Part shown: piece by piece, positions 1 through 7,502 of the stretch
How positions within the stretch are numbered: the first letter of the stretch is position 1
How the letters are laid out: each line of letters starts with the position of its first letter
Source of the DNA: a virus
Strand: one strand, 5' to 3'
Virus record (IMG/VR): IMGVR_UViG_3300024429_000127
Span: 1-34,692 of that record
Length of the DNA stretch: 34,692 nucleotides
The notes under the pieces: generated by a model
The model's input: the letters and a program-made list of their open reading frames with translations, nothing else
What the model was told of the DNA's origin: nothing
Database searches by the model: none
Translations under genes and position numbers: made by a program

Positions 1-328
1 GAATCATGCACAATAGCGGATCTCTGAGGGGTGATAGCGTCGGGACAACCAACATCATTGACTCTTGTGCTGATTGTGGGTACCAACGGTAGAAAGGTGA
101 CTGAACCGCCCCGTAATGCTCATATAGTAAAGTGAACTTGCCGGCCGGCGCAAGTGCTTCGTTGTGAGGATTACCCGTCCACCCATCCCGCAATACCCAT
201 CCATTTTGAAGCGCCATTAAGTTGTTGGTATGTGCGAGACCACCGATGTCTGGATGTTTCCGCAAGGCATCAATAACCCACCAGGTACCGGTGCTCTGCA
301 ACGTTGATAAGAGGATGTATTTATGCAT
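1..328 (-). CDS. sulfotransferase-like protein, C-terminus cut by window edge
   Basis: The first 109 residues are visible and the gene runs off the left edge. The N-terminus KYILLSTLQSTGTWWVIDAL resembles the 5'-phosphosulfate loop of PAPS-dependent sulfotransferases (hydrophobic strand, S-x-G-T-x-W, then helix). VVPTLSPLRDPLL at about residues 93-105 resembles the 3'-phosphate-binding strand ending in RDP. The ATG shares one base with the stop of the transketolase gene (TAATG), so the two are translationally coupled. Such enzymes transfer sulfate from PAPS to sugars or other acceptors. The acceptor cannot be read from the sequence. It is the last visible gene of the metabolic cassette. Confidence 0.6.
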   Translation of the reverse strand, partial: MHKYILLSTLQSTGTWWVIDALRKHPDIGGLAHTNNLMALQNGWVLRDGWTGNPHNEALAPAGKFTLLYEHYGAVQSPFYRWYPQSAQESMMLVVPTLSPLRDPLLCMI

Positions 329-1065
329 TATTGTAATTCTTCCATAGCAATCTTTTCCTGGTCATCACCCAACCATTTTGCATGCCACTCGGGTTTGTTT
401 TCCATGAAAGAGACGCCCTTGCCTTTGATTGTATGTATAAAAAATAAATTCGGTTTGTTTGGAGTTGTGGTTTTGGTAAGTAGCAGGTTAATTATCCTAT
501 CAATATCATTTCCTTCTAATGTCTTCATTACAATCCAACCTGCATTATTTGAAGCTTCCCATAATGCATTCATGGGTAATATATTGGATATCATGCCAGA
601 TCCCTGAATATTATTAGAATCCACAATCACAACCAGATTATCAAGCTTGTGATGTGCCGCAATCAGCATTGACTCCCAAGTTGTACCCTCTTGGCATTCG
701 CCGTCTCCCATAAGAACGTAAATTTTACCCGGCTCTCCCTTCAATTTCTTTGCCATCGCCATACCAACGCCCATCGGAAAACCATGCCCAAGGCTCCCGG
801 TTGAGCAGATAATACCGTTATGAGGGTCACGGGATGGATGCCCCTCAAGTCTCGGGTTAAACCCCTTCTCGCGCAAGATAACATACCAGGGCCAGCAAGC
901 ATGTCCTTTGCTCAAAATAAACCGGTCATCATCGGTAAGAACGTGATCATAGAGGGCAATCAATATTTCAACAATCGAGAAAGCACCGCCCCAGTGATAC
1001 CCGCCATTAGCCTTTGAAAGCTTTATGGTATCGCGTCTGATTTGTTTTGAGCGGTCGTTTAGCAT
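328..1065 (-). CDS. transketolase, N-terminal (ThDP-binding) subunit
   Basis: This 245-residue protein matches the N-terminal half of split transketolases. It has the early HWGGAFS segment, SKGHACWPWY, GSLGHGFPMGVGMA, and the thiamine-diphosphate motif beginning MGDGECQEGTTWES and ending in DSNN. Transketolase moves two-carbon ketol units between sugar phosphates and needs a C-terminal pyrimidine-binding half for a complete active site. No C-terminal half is present in this window. It may lie beyond the left edge, be supplied by the host, or be absent. The gene follows the upstream gene directly (TAAATG) and overlaps the sulfotransferase start by one base. Confidence 0.9.
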   Translation of the reverse strand: MLNDRSKQIRRDTIKLSKANGGYHWGGAFSIVEILIALYDHVLTDDDRFILSKGHACWPWYVILREKGFNPRLEGHPSRDPHNGIICSTGSLGHGFPMGVGMAMAKKLKGEPGKIYVLMGDGECQEGTTWESMLIAAHHKLDNLVVIVDSNNIQGSGMISNILPMNALWEASNNAGWIVMKTLEGNDIDRIINLLLTKTTTPNKPNLFFIHTIKGKGVSFMENKPEWHAKWLGDDQEKIAMEELQ

Positions 1066-1347
1066 TTATTGCGGTCGCCTCCCTTTTGGAGGTGAAGGTG
1101 GGGGTATTGGTTTTATTACTCCCGGAGGAGGCCCAAAGGAGTGCCCTGTTACTTTACTACCCCCCACCAGCGGTGTGCCATCAAACCTAACCCAACCATT
1201 TTCTTTTATATGTTTCCTAATAGCTTTGCTTAAATAATACGGGGATATTTTTCTTTTATGACTTATAAAAAATAAAACAATAGTTATGAGCATGAATAAT
1301 TCGCCTACACCGAAACCAAGCCAAAAATCATTAGACATATTTAGCAT
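1066..1347 (-). CDS. small membrane protein with proline-rich tail
   Basis: About 93 residues if the ATG at 1347 is used; a TTG at 1359 would add four. One transmembrane segment (FWLGFGVGELFMLITIVLFF) is followed by a basic region and a proline-rich C-terminus (GPPPGVIKPIPPPSPPKG). I do not recognise a family. It sits in the metabolic cassette between another small membrane protein and the transketolase gene, with no spacer to the latter. Its start region closely resembles that of the preceding gene. Confidence 0.6.
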   Translation of the reverse strand: MLNMSNDFWLGFGVGELFMLITIVLFFISHKRKISPYYLSKAIRKHIKENGWVRFDGTPLVGGSKVTGHSFGPPPGVIKPIPPPSPPKGRRPQ

Positions 1348-1359
1348 ATCGGGTACCAA

Positions 1360-1548
1360 TTATAAAATTCCCGAACAAGGACCATTTTTATTCTCGTTAG
1401 GAAAAAAAATCATTTGAATTAGTACAGCGCCCATCAAGCCGAAAAGCATAAAAGCCAGTACGTGCTTGGGAGGATATAAGAATATTGAACAAAAATTCAA
1501 TGTCATCAAAATATAACCTATTTTTTTACTTTTAAGTGAATTCAACAT
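1360..1548 (-). CDS. small hydrophobic membrane protein
   Basis: About 62 residues from the ATG at 1548; a TTG at 1560 would add four. There are two hydrophobic stretches (IGYILMTLNFCSIFLY and HVLAFMLFGLMGAVLIQMIFF), consistent with a two-pass membrane protein. The ATG lies inside the last codons of the methyltransferase gene, a 7-base overlap. Family unknown. A small holin-like role is possible but nothing specific supports it. Confidence 0.55.
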   Translation of the reverse strand: MLNSLKSKKIGYILMTLNFCSIFLYPPKHVLAFMLFGLMGAVLIQMIFFPNENKNGPCSGIL

Positions 1549-2312
1549 ATGGGATACCAATTAAAAATATCTGGCCTATCAGATTTATTTGAACGATCCA
1601 AGCAACCTTCTGGGAATGTACCGATCTTTGGTTTTATATTCCCGGCAAGTTCTTTGTGCACAAAGCTCACCTCAAGTAATGGCGGGAATACATGACTATA
1701 TCGATCACCGCCTTTTCCTTCTTCAACTTTGACAACCGGCAAAGAATTATTTGCATGAATATGATAAATACAGAAAACTTCATTCAGCTTTTTCAACTCA
1801 GAATAATATTTGAAAAAAAGATCTTGATTTATTTTGTCATGTGCATCTTGATAAACACCGTTGAAATATGGCGATAGTCCATCTTTGGGTTGAGTATGAA
1901 TAATATGGAACTCAACAAGAACCTGATCAAACATTTCTAATGTTGACCTACTTAAATTTTCCAACAAATCCCACTCATTCCATTCAATGTCTATTTTAAG
2001 CATTGATCTCAAAGGGATTTTAACAGAGTTCTCTGTGAATTCTTTTTTATGAAATTCAATTTTCGGATGATCCTCTTTAATCCCATCAATTGTCGGATCG
2101 AATAAGATTATTTTATCCGGGTTAAATTTATTCATGAAATCAAGTTCTAATCCTATATCATCACCCACCCCAACAGTTATCAACTTGGTTGTTTTCTGGC
2201 ATAACTCTTCCAGAACAACATAACCGCCATCACCTGGACCGCCCAATCTAACCTTTGTCAGGTCGCAATCATAGACAGTGAGTTCTTTTAAGAATTTTTC
2301 AATATTATTCAT
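1542..2312 (-). CDS. Methyltransf_22-type SAM-dependent methyltransferase
   Basis: A 256-residue protein with VRLGGPGDGGYVVL at about residues 21-34, a hallmark of the Methyltransf_22/METTL24-like group. It continues with a Rossmann-type SAM site (LITVGVGDDIGLELDF, then KIILFDPTID). The downstream strands KIDIEWNEWDLL and VLVEFHI fit the rest of the fold. The substrate is unknown. Its place beside sulfotransferase, transketolase and dehydrogenase genes suggests tailoring of a glycan or small molecule, which is inference. It overlaps the upstream membrane-protein gene by 8 bases. Confidence 0.75.
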   Translation of the reverse strand: MNNIEKFLKELTVYDCDLTKVRLGGPGDGGYVVLEELCQKTTKLITVGVGDDIGLELDFMNKFNPDKIILFDPTIDGIKEDHPKIEFHKKEFTENSVKIPLRSMLKIDIEWNEWDLLENLSRSTLEMFDQVLVEFHIIHTQPKDGLSPYFNGVYQDAHDKINQDLFFKYYSELKKLNEVFCIYHIHANNSLPVVKVEEGKGGDRYSHVFPPLLEVSFVHKELAGNIKPKIGTFPEGCLDRSNKSDRPDIFNWYPIC

Positions 2313-2580
2313 GGGGGTGGATTGCCTTTATAAGTTCATGGGTCTCGATAGTCTTATCCTCAATCCTTTTGAGCTGTTTTTTTATGTGTGAAAGTTCGTT
2401 CTCTAATATTTCTCCATCTACTTTCGGGAACCCAAGATCATCAAAAACCTCTCTTGATACTTCTCTGGCTTCGATGCGGTCAATTTTATATTCCAATGTA
2501 GTCCAAGCCACACCCATAAAAAATATAAGCCACGCCAATGATTTCCAATTATCTGACCACCAGCTGCGCTTTGTAGTCAT
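2305..2580 (-). CDS. small protein, N-terminal membrane anchor and coiled coil
   Basis: 91 residues. A membrane segment at about residues 12-28 (NWKSLAWLIFFMGVAWTTL) is followed by a charged, heptad-like helix (ENELSHIKKQLKRIEDK), which fits a membrane-tethered coiled coil. This layout occurs in phage lysis accessory proteins such as spanins and XhlA-like proteins, but no diagnostic motif is visible. It overlaps the methyltransferase gene by 8 bases and follows a virion-type gene. Confidence 0.6.
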   Translation of the reverse strand: MTTKRSWWSDNWKSLAWLIFFMGVAWTTLEYKIDRIEAREVSREVFDDLGFPKVDGEILENELSHIKKQLKRIEDKTIETHELIKAIHPHE

Positions 2581-2588
2581 AATACACT

Positions 2589-3071
2589 CTATCCTATTAT
2601 TGATGCATAATTTATGAATAGATCATGCGATGCATTTCCTGTTGTCGGATGATAAAGCCTAATTAATACTTCGTTGCTGCCGTTAATATAATTACGCCTA
2701 CTTGCTATGCCCACTGGTAAATCACTAAACCTATAATTGAAATCTAATCCCCTATCAAAAGTCCATAATAATCTCCAGACTGAATTCTCATCATCAAATA
2801 TCTGTGTCTGGATATAATGTGTTCCATCATAATAAGCTGAAATACCAATGAAACAAAAATCCCTAACATTGGCAAATGTAAACTGAATATTAAAACCTGG
2901 CACTCCCGTGACTTCTTGGAAATGGATTGAATTATTATCTTCCCAGTTTTGAATGTCTGATACTGACCCAGATATCAATGTACCGTCACTATCAATTATG
3001 TCCACGGAATTGGCTACAATAGGCGTTCTAATGACGTCACAAATACCAACATTAGGAGTGAGTTCTACCAT
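2589..3071 (-). CDS. predicted virion protein, beta-rich
   Basis: 160 residues, rich in polar and aromatic residues with alternating beta-type patterns (FCFIGISAYYDGTHYIQTQ, WRLLWTFDRGLDFNYRF). There is no signal peptide or catalytic motif. It begins directly after the stop of the 342-codon structural gene (TAAATG), so the two are probably made together. A tail, fibre or decoration component is most likely, inferred from composition and position. Confidence 0.6.
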   Translation of the reverse strand: MVELTPNVGICDVIRTPIVANSVDIIDSDGTLISGSVSDIQNWEDNNSIHFQEVTGVPGFNIQFTFANVRDFCFIGISAYYDGTHYIQTQIFDDENSVWRLLWTFDRGLDFNYRFSDLPVGIASRRNYINGSNEVLIRLYHPTTGNASHDLFINYASIIG

Positions 3072-4073
3072 TTATATCACCGATACCCTATAAGCGCTAT
3101 CAGCTATCCATGTTATGCGCAAACTGTCCACAACAATACCTGAAAACCTCATAACTTCATTTTGCTTCATAGTATGTTCGTCGCCAAAAGATACGCCGTC
3201 AGTTGAAAAAGCTATTGTGAAGTTACCGGGGCCATCATTTTTAATCCACCCCTGGGTGCCTTCTCTTCCCAGCCCAGCACTACTATTTATGTCCAGTGTA
3301 ACTGGACTATCACCAGTTTCAAAGCTGGTATCTTCAAAAAATATCGGCGTATCATCAATCCTGTTCACTTCAAGGCCGGAAGAGTCGTAAATAGTTACGT
3401 TTAATTGAGTATTTGAGTTGCTACTTATGGCAGCTTCAAGTTCTTCCAGTGATATTTTTAGATTATTACCATTCGTAGAACGTATATTAGCATATGCATT
3501 ATCAGCCCTCTTGGCCGTTAACACTGACCTCACTAAATCCGCAGGATGATCGGATGTGATAACGAATTCCACCCCATGAGTGTGCTGGTGTGATTGGTCT
3601 ATTTTGCTCAATGAAGAGCCTATGATAAACGCTGCTGTGGGTGTTGTTCCGTTTATATATTTAACCCGATAATACCTACCACTTAAAGTAAACGTATAAT
3701 GTTTATTAGAGCCTGCATTTATCGAAAAAGAATGAGTGTGATTTATGGTATTCGCATCGTCACTTGACTCAACTTTGAATCCATCTATTGCTGATAATTG
3801 ATCTGTAGATAATTCAATGCTTAAACTTGCATAATTTAATACATCAATCCATTCTCCTTCAAATATGCCACCATTACCAAGGTTTCCTGTTGTAGAATTA
3901 CCAGAATCAAGGACACGGACTGTTTGCAGTTCCGTGACAATATCATCTTGTTTTTCTTCAGTGGCTGCATTGATTGCTGAACCGCCAGTATTGGCTAACT
4001 TTATTTTTGAATCGTCAGATTGTATTACCCTAGATGTCGCTTTATCCGATGATCCCTCGCCACCTGATCCCAT
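3072..4073 (-). CDS. predicted virion structural protein
   Basis: 333 residues from the ATG at 4073, which overlaps the dehydrogenase stop as TAATG and has a GGGGGA Shine-Dalgarno. An upstream ATG at 4100 lies inside the dehydrogenase gene and is less likely. The Gly/Ser-rich N-terminus is followed by a segment common in phage structural proteins (DKATSRVIQSDDSKIKLAN and an ATEEKQDDIV helix), then a long Asn/Ser/Thr-rich beta region. A baseplate, fibre or minor structural role is inferred. Confidence 0.65.
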   Translation of the reverse strand: MGSGGEGSSDKATSRVIQSDDSKIKLANTGGSAINAATEEKQDDIVTELQTVRVLDSGNSTTGNLGNGGIFEGEWIDVLNYASLSIELSTDQLSAIDGFKVESSDDANTINHTHSFSINAGSNKHYTFTLSGRYYRVKYINGTTPTAAFIIGSSLSKIDQSHQHTHGVEFVITSDHPADLVRSVLTAKRADNAYANIRSTNGNNLKISLEELEAAISSNSNTQLNVTIYDSSGLEVNRIDDTPIFFEDTSFETGDSPVTLDINSSAGLGREGTQGWIKNDGPGNFTIAFSTDGVSFGDEHTMKQNEVMRFSGIVVDSLRITWIADSAYRVSVI

Positions 4074-5095
4074 TACAAATCCCCCATCGTTATAATGCAT
4101 TTACCCACTTGCCCGGATTTGATTATGCCGATGGCTTTGTTGATATCATTAAGCGAAAATCTATGAGTTACTAACTCATCGACTTTTAATTTCCCAGCTT
4201 TATATAATTTTAAATATCGAGGTATGTCTATCGTGGGATTGGTTAACCCGCCCTGGCTATCCATCAACGTCTTCCCACAATAATGTTGTCGCATATTGTT
4301 TATTTTAAGATCCTGATCGTGGGATGTCTGGCCGACCAATATCATCCTACCGCCTGGTGATGTTATGCTATACCCATATTCAATCATTTCCGTCTTGCCG
4401 GTACAATCGACAACTACATCATATAAGTCATGATAATAGATGAGTCTAATGTTAGTGGGATCATAAAGACCGGTTGCGCCAAACTTATTTGCCATCTCCA
4501 GCTTATTTGGATAAATATCGTAAGCATCAATGATCCCGGCACCAACCATCGCAGCACCCTGAACAATATTCAAGCCGACACCACCGCAACCAATAATAGC
4601 TATTGACTGCCCGATTTTTAAATGAGCCTCATTGTTTATTAATCCAAGCCCGGTTGTGACCGCGCATCCCATAAGGGCAGCTACATCAAAAGGGATGTCC
4701 TTGTCAATTGGAGTTAAACGATTTTCAGAGACTATGGCATATTCGGTAAATGTATGAATGGGGCCAGCCCCGACTATCTTATCCCCCCATTTATATTCAG
4801 GGCAGTGCTGTGCATCTATACCAGCCCCTTTTCGCCAATGCATCACGACGTGGTCGCCTCTCTTCAAGTGAGAACCACCACGACCGATGTTTTTAACAAT
4901 CCCCGCCCCTTCATGACCCAATAGATGCGGAAGGTATTTGTCATGTCCAGCAGATCCGGAAATCTCTCCTATTTGGGCGCCACAAATTCCAGCAGCTTTC
5001 ACTTTAACCAAAACCTGGCCACATTCCAGATTTGGGAGACATAAATCAGCTATAACTAGTGGAGAATTCTGTTTTTCGAGAATTGCGGCGTTCAT
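4073..5095 (-). CDS. zinc-type alcohol/polyol dehydrogenase (MDR family)
   Basis: A 340-residue medium-chain dehydrogenase. The catalytic zinc site is seen as C in VKAAGICGAQIGE and H-E in LLGHEGAGIV, with a likely third ligand C in MGCAVTTGLGL. The NAD(P) Rossmann motif is AIIGCGGVGLNIVQGA. The four-cysteine structural-zinc lobe of classical ADH is absent; its place is taken by HWRKGAGIDAQHCPEYKWG. This subgroup is familiar from polysaccharide and sugar-modification loci. It lies one base after the DUF3326 gene. Substrate unknown. Confidence 0.88.
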   Translation of the reverse strand: MNAAILEKQNSPLVIADLCLPNLECGQVLVKVKAAGICGAQIGEISGSAGHDKYLPHLLGHEGAGIVKNIGRGGSHLKRGDHVVMHWRKGAGIDAQHCPEYKWGDKIVGAGPIHTFTEYAIVSENRLTPIDKDIPFDVAALMGCAVTTGLGLINNEAHLKIGQSIAIIGCGGVGLNIVQGAAMVGAGIIDAYDIYPNKLEMANKFGATGLYDPTNIRLIYYHDLYDVVVDCTGKTEMIEYGYSITSPGGRMILVGQTSHDQDLKINNMRQHYCGKTLMDSQGGLTNPTIDIPRYLKLYKAGKLKVDELVTHRFSLNDINKAIGIIKSGQVGKCIITMGDL

Positions 5096-5096
5096 A

Positions 5097-6074
5097 TCAT
5101 ACCCTTACTGAATCAGGTTTTATGCCAGCCTTCATTGCCATGACATATCCAGCTGCCTCCCAATAGTTTTGAATATCAATCGAGAATTCTGTGTTTATAT
5201 TAAGACATGTTTTGTTTTCTTTTACTACTATTACTGGAATACCAGCTTTTTTGCATGCAGATTGCGCAACGTTCCAGCAACCATCAGGAGCAACCAACCA
5301 ATCAACGTCATCAATTGATATTCCCTTGGTCCGATTTCCAGTAGAAACCCTCGGCGCCCGGTGCAATCCCTTTAGGACACAATGAAGATAGCAGTTTGAA
5401 ATAACTTCAGGCGCCATACGTGGATTCATGGCAGAATTAATTATTTGCAATGAATCTTTTGTGTCCATGTCTTCAAGCGGTGCATGAGCGACAGGTTTCA
5501 TGAGTGCCTTTGCAATTAATTTCGATGCCTTGGCCTCAACGCCGCCCCATGGATTTATCCCACCGTTTTTAAAATAATCAAGAGCAACATTCCTCTTCAC
5601 GTCAATAACAGTGTGAATTGCCAAAGCATCAAAATTATAATCTTTAATCTGCCCAATTAATGACATATATCCCATTACGTCACCAGTAGCCAAACCTTGA
5701 TCGAATCTTGCCACCATCCTTAATTTAGATTCTAATTCGACAATCTCAATATCAGCGCCTATCGTTATCCGGGCAGCGTTAACAGCATTTATCGTTTGAT
5801 TTGAAATTGGTTTATTACATGCTAATAAAATCTTATTATAGGTTCTGACGGGTTCGAGGTTAACTTCATCCTTAAGAAACCTATCTAGGATGCTCCCTTC
5901 GACATAAAGAACATTCTCTGGCATCTCGTTAATGTCAGATGCATTGACAACATTGGGGTGTGTAATCAGGGTATCGCAACACCCAGCTAATAACTTACAT
6001 ACGGGATTTGCATCTCCAGCATGACCGCCGATTGTTGCGCCTATTCCTGTGGGTATTATCAGGACTCCTATCAT
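5097..6074 (-). CDS. DUF3326 family protein
   Basis: 325 residues matching the DUF3326 family as I remember it from cyanobacteria, plants and scattered bacteria. Matching landmarks are the N-terminal IIPTGIGATIGGHAGDA, LITHPNVVNASDINEMP, NVLYVEGSILDRF, the central INPWGGVEAKASKLI, AHAPLED, LHCVLKGLHRAPR and the late AAGYVMAMKAGI. Function is unknown. The glycine-rich GATIGGHAGDA may bind a phosphate or nucleotide. It overlaps the AdoMetDC-like gene by 4 bases (ATGA) and precedes the dehydrogenase by one base, so the three form one coupled unit. Confidence 0.75.
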   Translation of the reverse strand: MIGVLIIPTGIGATIGGHAGDANPVCKLLAGCCDTLITHPNVVNASDINEMPENVLYVEGSILDRFLKDEVNLEPVRTYNKILLACNKPISNQTINAVNAARITIGADIEIVELESKLRMVARFDQGLATGDVMGYMSLIGQIKDYNFDALAIHTVIDVKRNVALDYFKNGGINPWGGVEAKASKLIAKALMKPVAHAPLEDMDTKDSLQIINSAMNPRMAPEVISNCYLHCVLKGLHRAPRVSTGNRTKGISIDDVDWLVAPDGCWNVAQSACKKAGIPVIVVKENKTCLNINTEFSIDIQNYWEAAGYVMAMKAGIKPDSVRV

Positions 6075-6448
6075 AATCTATCCAATAAGTAATGATTAAC
6101 GATCTTCCCCTTAAATGTCTCTACAGCCAAGTAACTCAAGTTTTTAGTGTTAAATTTCTTGCAAGAAAATAGATTAATAAAAACTTTATCCAACATATCA
6201 AGGGTGTGTATAGTTATGTTGCTCTGAAGAAGGAATTGTACAGCCGTCGTTCCTTTTGTTTTGGGGTCAGTTTGTTTTTCATCTTCAGGAATACCAACAT
6301 CATCCCAGAAATAAAGAGCGCATTGCTCAACTTCCATAATTTCACAGCATTTTGTCATGAATTCTTCTATAACCGATCTTCTGAATGTAGAAGGGTCACA
6401 ATTATGTAAATCGAGTATTAATTCAGCGCCATATTTTTTGTCTTTCAC
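6071..6448 (-). CDS. S-adenosylmethionine decarboxylase-like pyruvoyl enzyme
   Basis: 125 residues, the usual length of class 1b bacterial AdoMetDC (SpeD/SpeH). The start is GTG at 6448, overlapping the upstream stop as GTGA. GAELILDLHNCDP matches the family N-terminus and LLQSNITIHTLD matches the SHxTIHT processing region. Counting from the candidate pyruvoyl-forming Ser, His lies at +5 and Cys at +20 (LFSC), the same spacing as the Ser63/His68/Cys83 set of the Thermotoga enzyme. The residue before the Ser is Gln instead of the usual Glu, and the next His is Asn. Homologues of this fold have also become ornithine or arginine decarboxylases, so the substrate is open. Confidence 0.75.
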   Translation of the reverse strand: MKDKKYGAELILDLHNCDPSTFRRSVIEEFMTKCCEIMEVEQCALYFWDDVGIPEDEKQTDPKTKGTTAVQFLLQSNITIHTLDMLDKVFINLFSCKKFNTKNLSYLAVETFKGKIVNHYLLDRL

Positions 6449-7128
6449 AATAAATCCTTTACGCTAACTTTCAGAAATTCCTTAATCGCACTATCGGGAC
6501 TGGCGTTAATGATCTCAATCCCAAGTTCTTTGGCATCTTTCGCAATCTGCGGGAATCCTCTTAAATGCCGAGCAAGGGTGGCCTTTTTAGTTTTGCCATG
6601 AAAACTATGAAAATGAGTATTCCCATCTTCTCCGGGGCACATATCAAATCCCAACAAAATAATCTTTTTTACGCCTAAATGCACAGCAAGGTTGATCGCG
6701 GCACTCCCACTGTTGCCATTCCAAGAAACCTTAGTTTTGTTTTGAGTAATTCCGAAACGTCTGTCAGGATTTTTTTTTAGTCCCTTGACGAAGTTTTCTT
6801 TTTTCTTATTGACGAACCGGGGGCAGCAAGATACTTTAAGTCCTGGGAATGTAGCCAGAGCGGAGCGGTGGATTGTATACCATGGGCAATCACCAAAAAA
6901 AACAATGTCTATCCATTCTCCCATGGAATAGGCGTTATTGATACCAATTATGCGTTGACCGTGAAGCTGGGAAAGGTATGGAGAATAAGCAGATAGCGGC
7001 AATTCATTATTCATTACACTATGAATAATATTCTCTGGAACGTCAAATTGACGGGGAACTGAATGCCCCCCCCCTATTATCCAGCACGTTTCACCTTGCC
7101 AAAAATTTGGGACTTGCCACGCTGGCAT
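6445..7128 (-). CDS. DUF115/MptE-like protein
   Basis: 227 residues. The N-terminal CWIIGGGHSVPR resembles the glycine-rich G-G-G/P-S loop of DUF115 (MptE-like, MAF_flag10) proteins. IIGINNAYSMGEWIDIVFFGD and KIILLGFDMCPGEDG also fit this fold. DUF115 domains occur in Maf flagellin glycosyltransferases, in MptE pyrophosphokinase and in many phage proteins of unknown role. It ends by overlapping the AdoMetDC-like gene and lies 2 bases after the 109-residue gene downstream of the capsid gene. A glycosyl- or diphosphate-transfer role is plausible but unproven. Confidence 0.65.
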   Translation of the reverse strand: MPAWQVPNFWQGETCWIIGGGHSVPRQFDVPENIIHSVMNNELPLSAYSPYLSQLHGQRIIGINNAYSMGEWIDIVFFGDCPWYTIHRSALATFPGLKVSCCPRFVNKKKENFVKGLKKNPDRRFGITQNKTKVSWNGNSGSAAINLAVHLGVKKIILLGFDMCPGEDGNTHFHSFHGKTKKATLARHLRGFPQIAKDAKELGIEIINASPDSAIKEFLKVSVKDLL

Positions 7129-7130
7129 CT

Positions 7131-7460
7131 TTAGCCCTCCAATAAATTCGAGAGCATTAATTCAGCTTCTTCCTGGCGGAGTCCTTTGTTGTTTATCGGC
7201 TTTTTTGACATGACGTTTATCACGTTAAACCAGCCATCAGGTTTGTCTTTTGATGGGACAATTTCAAATCCAATGACCGGAACTAAGGGAGCCGGTGCTG
7301 GTATGGCATCTAATGGCTTTATAACGTCACGTGCGCCTTTTGGGATTTCTTCTTCGTGAGCAAGGAAAGGCTCTCCCCTTTTATAAGTCTTTCCATTATC
7401 CAGAGACACCTTGCCGGTTTTGTTTACCCATTTAATCTTTGATCTTTTTTCATCTTCCAT
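7131..7460 (-). CDS. hypothetical protein of head module
   Basis: 109 residues, hydrophilic, with a proline-rich middle (KPLDAIPAPAPLVPVIG) and a C-terminus reading GWFNVINVMSKKPINNKGLRQEEAELML. It has no recognised catalytic motif. Being immediately downstream of the major capsid gene, it may be a head-completion or connector protein, but I do not recognise it. Confidence 0.6.
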   Translation of the reverse strand: MEDEKRSKIKWVNKTGKVSLDNGKTYKRGEPFLAHEEEIPKGARDVIKPLDAIPAPAPLVPVIGFEIVPSKDKPDGWFNVINVMSKKPINNKGLRQEEAELMLSNLLEG

Positions 7461-7502
7461 TATGTAAAAACCTCATCTTTGCATGATTAGCAAAATAGTT
7501 GG

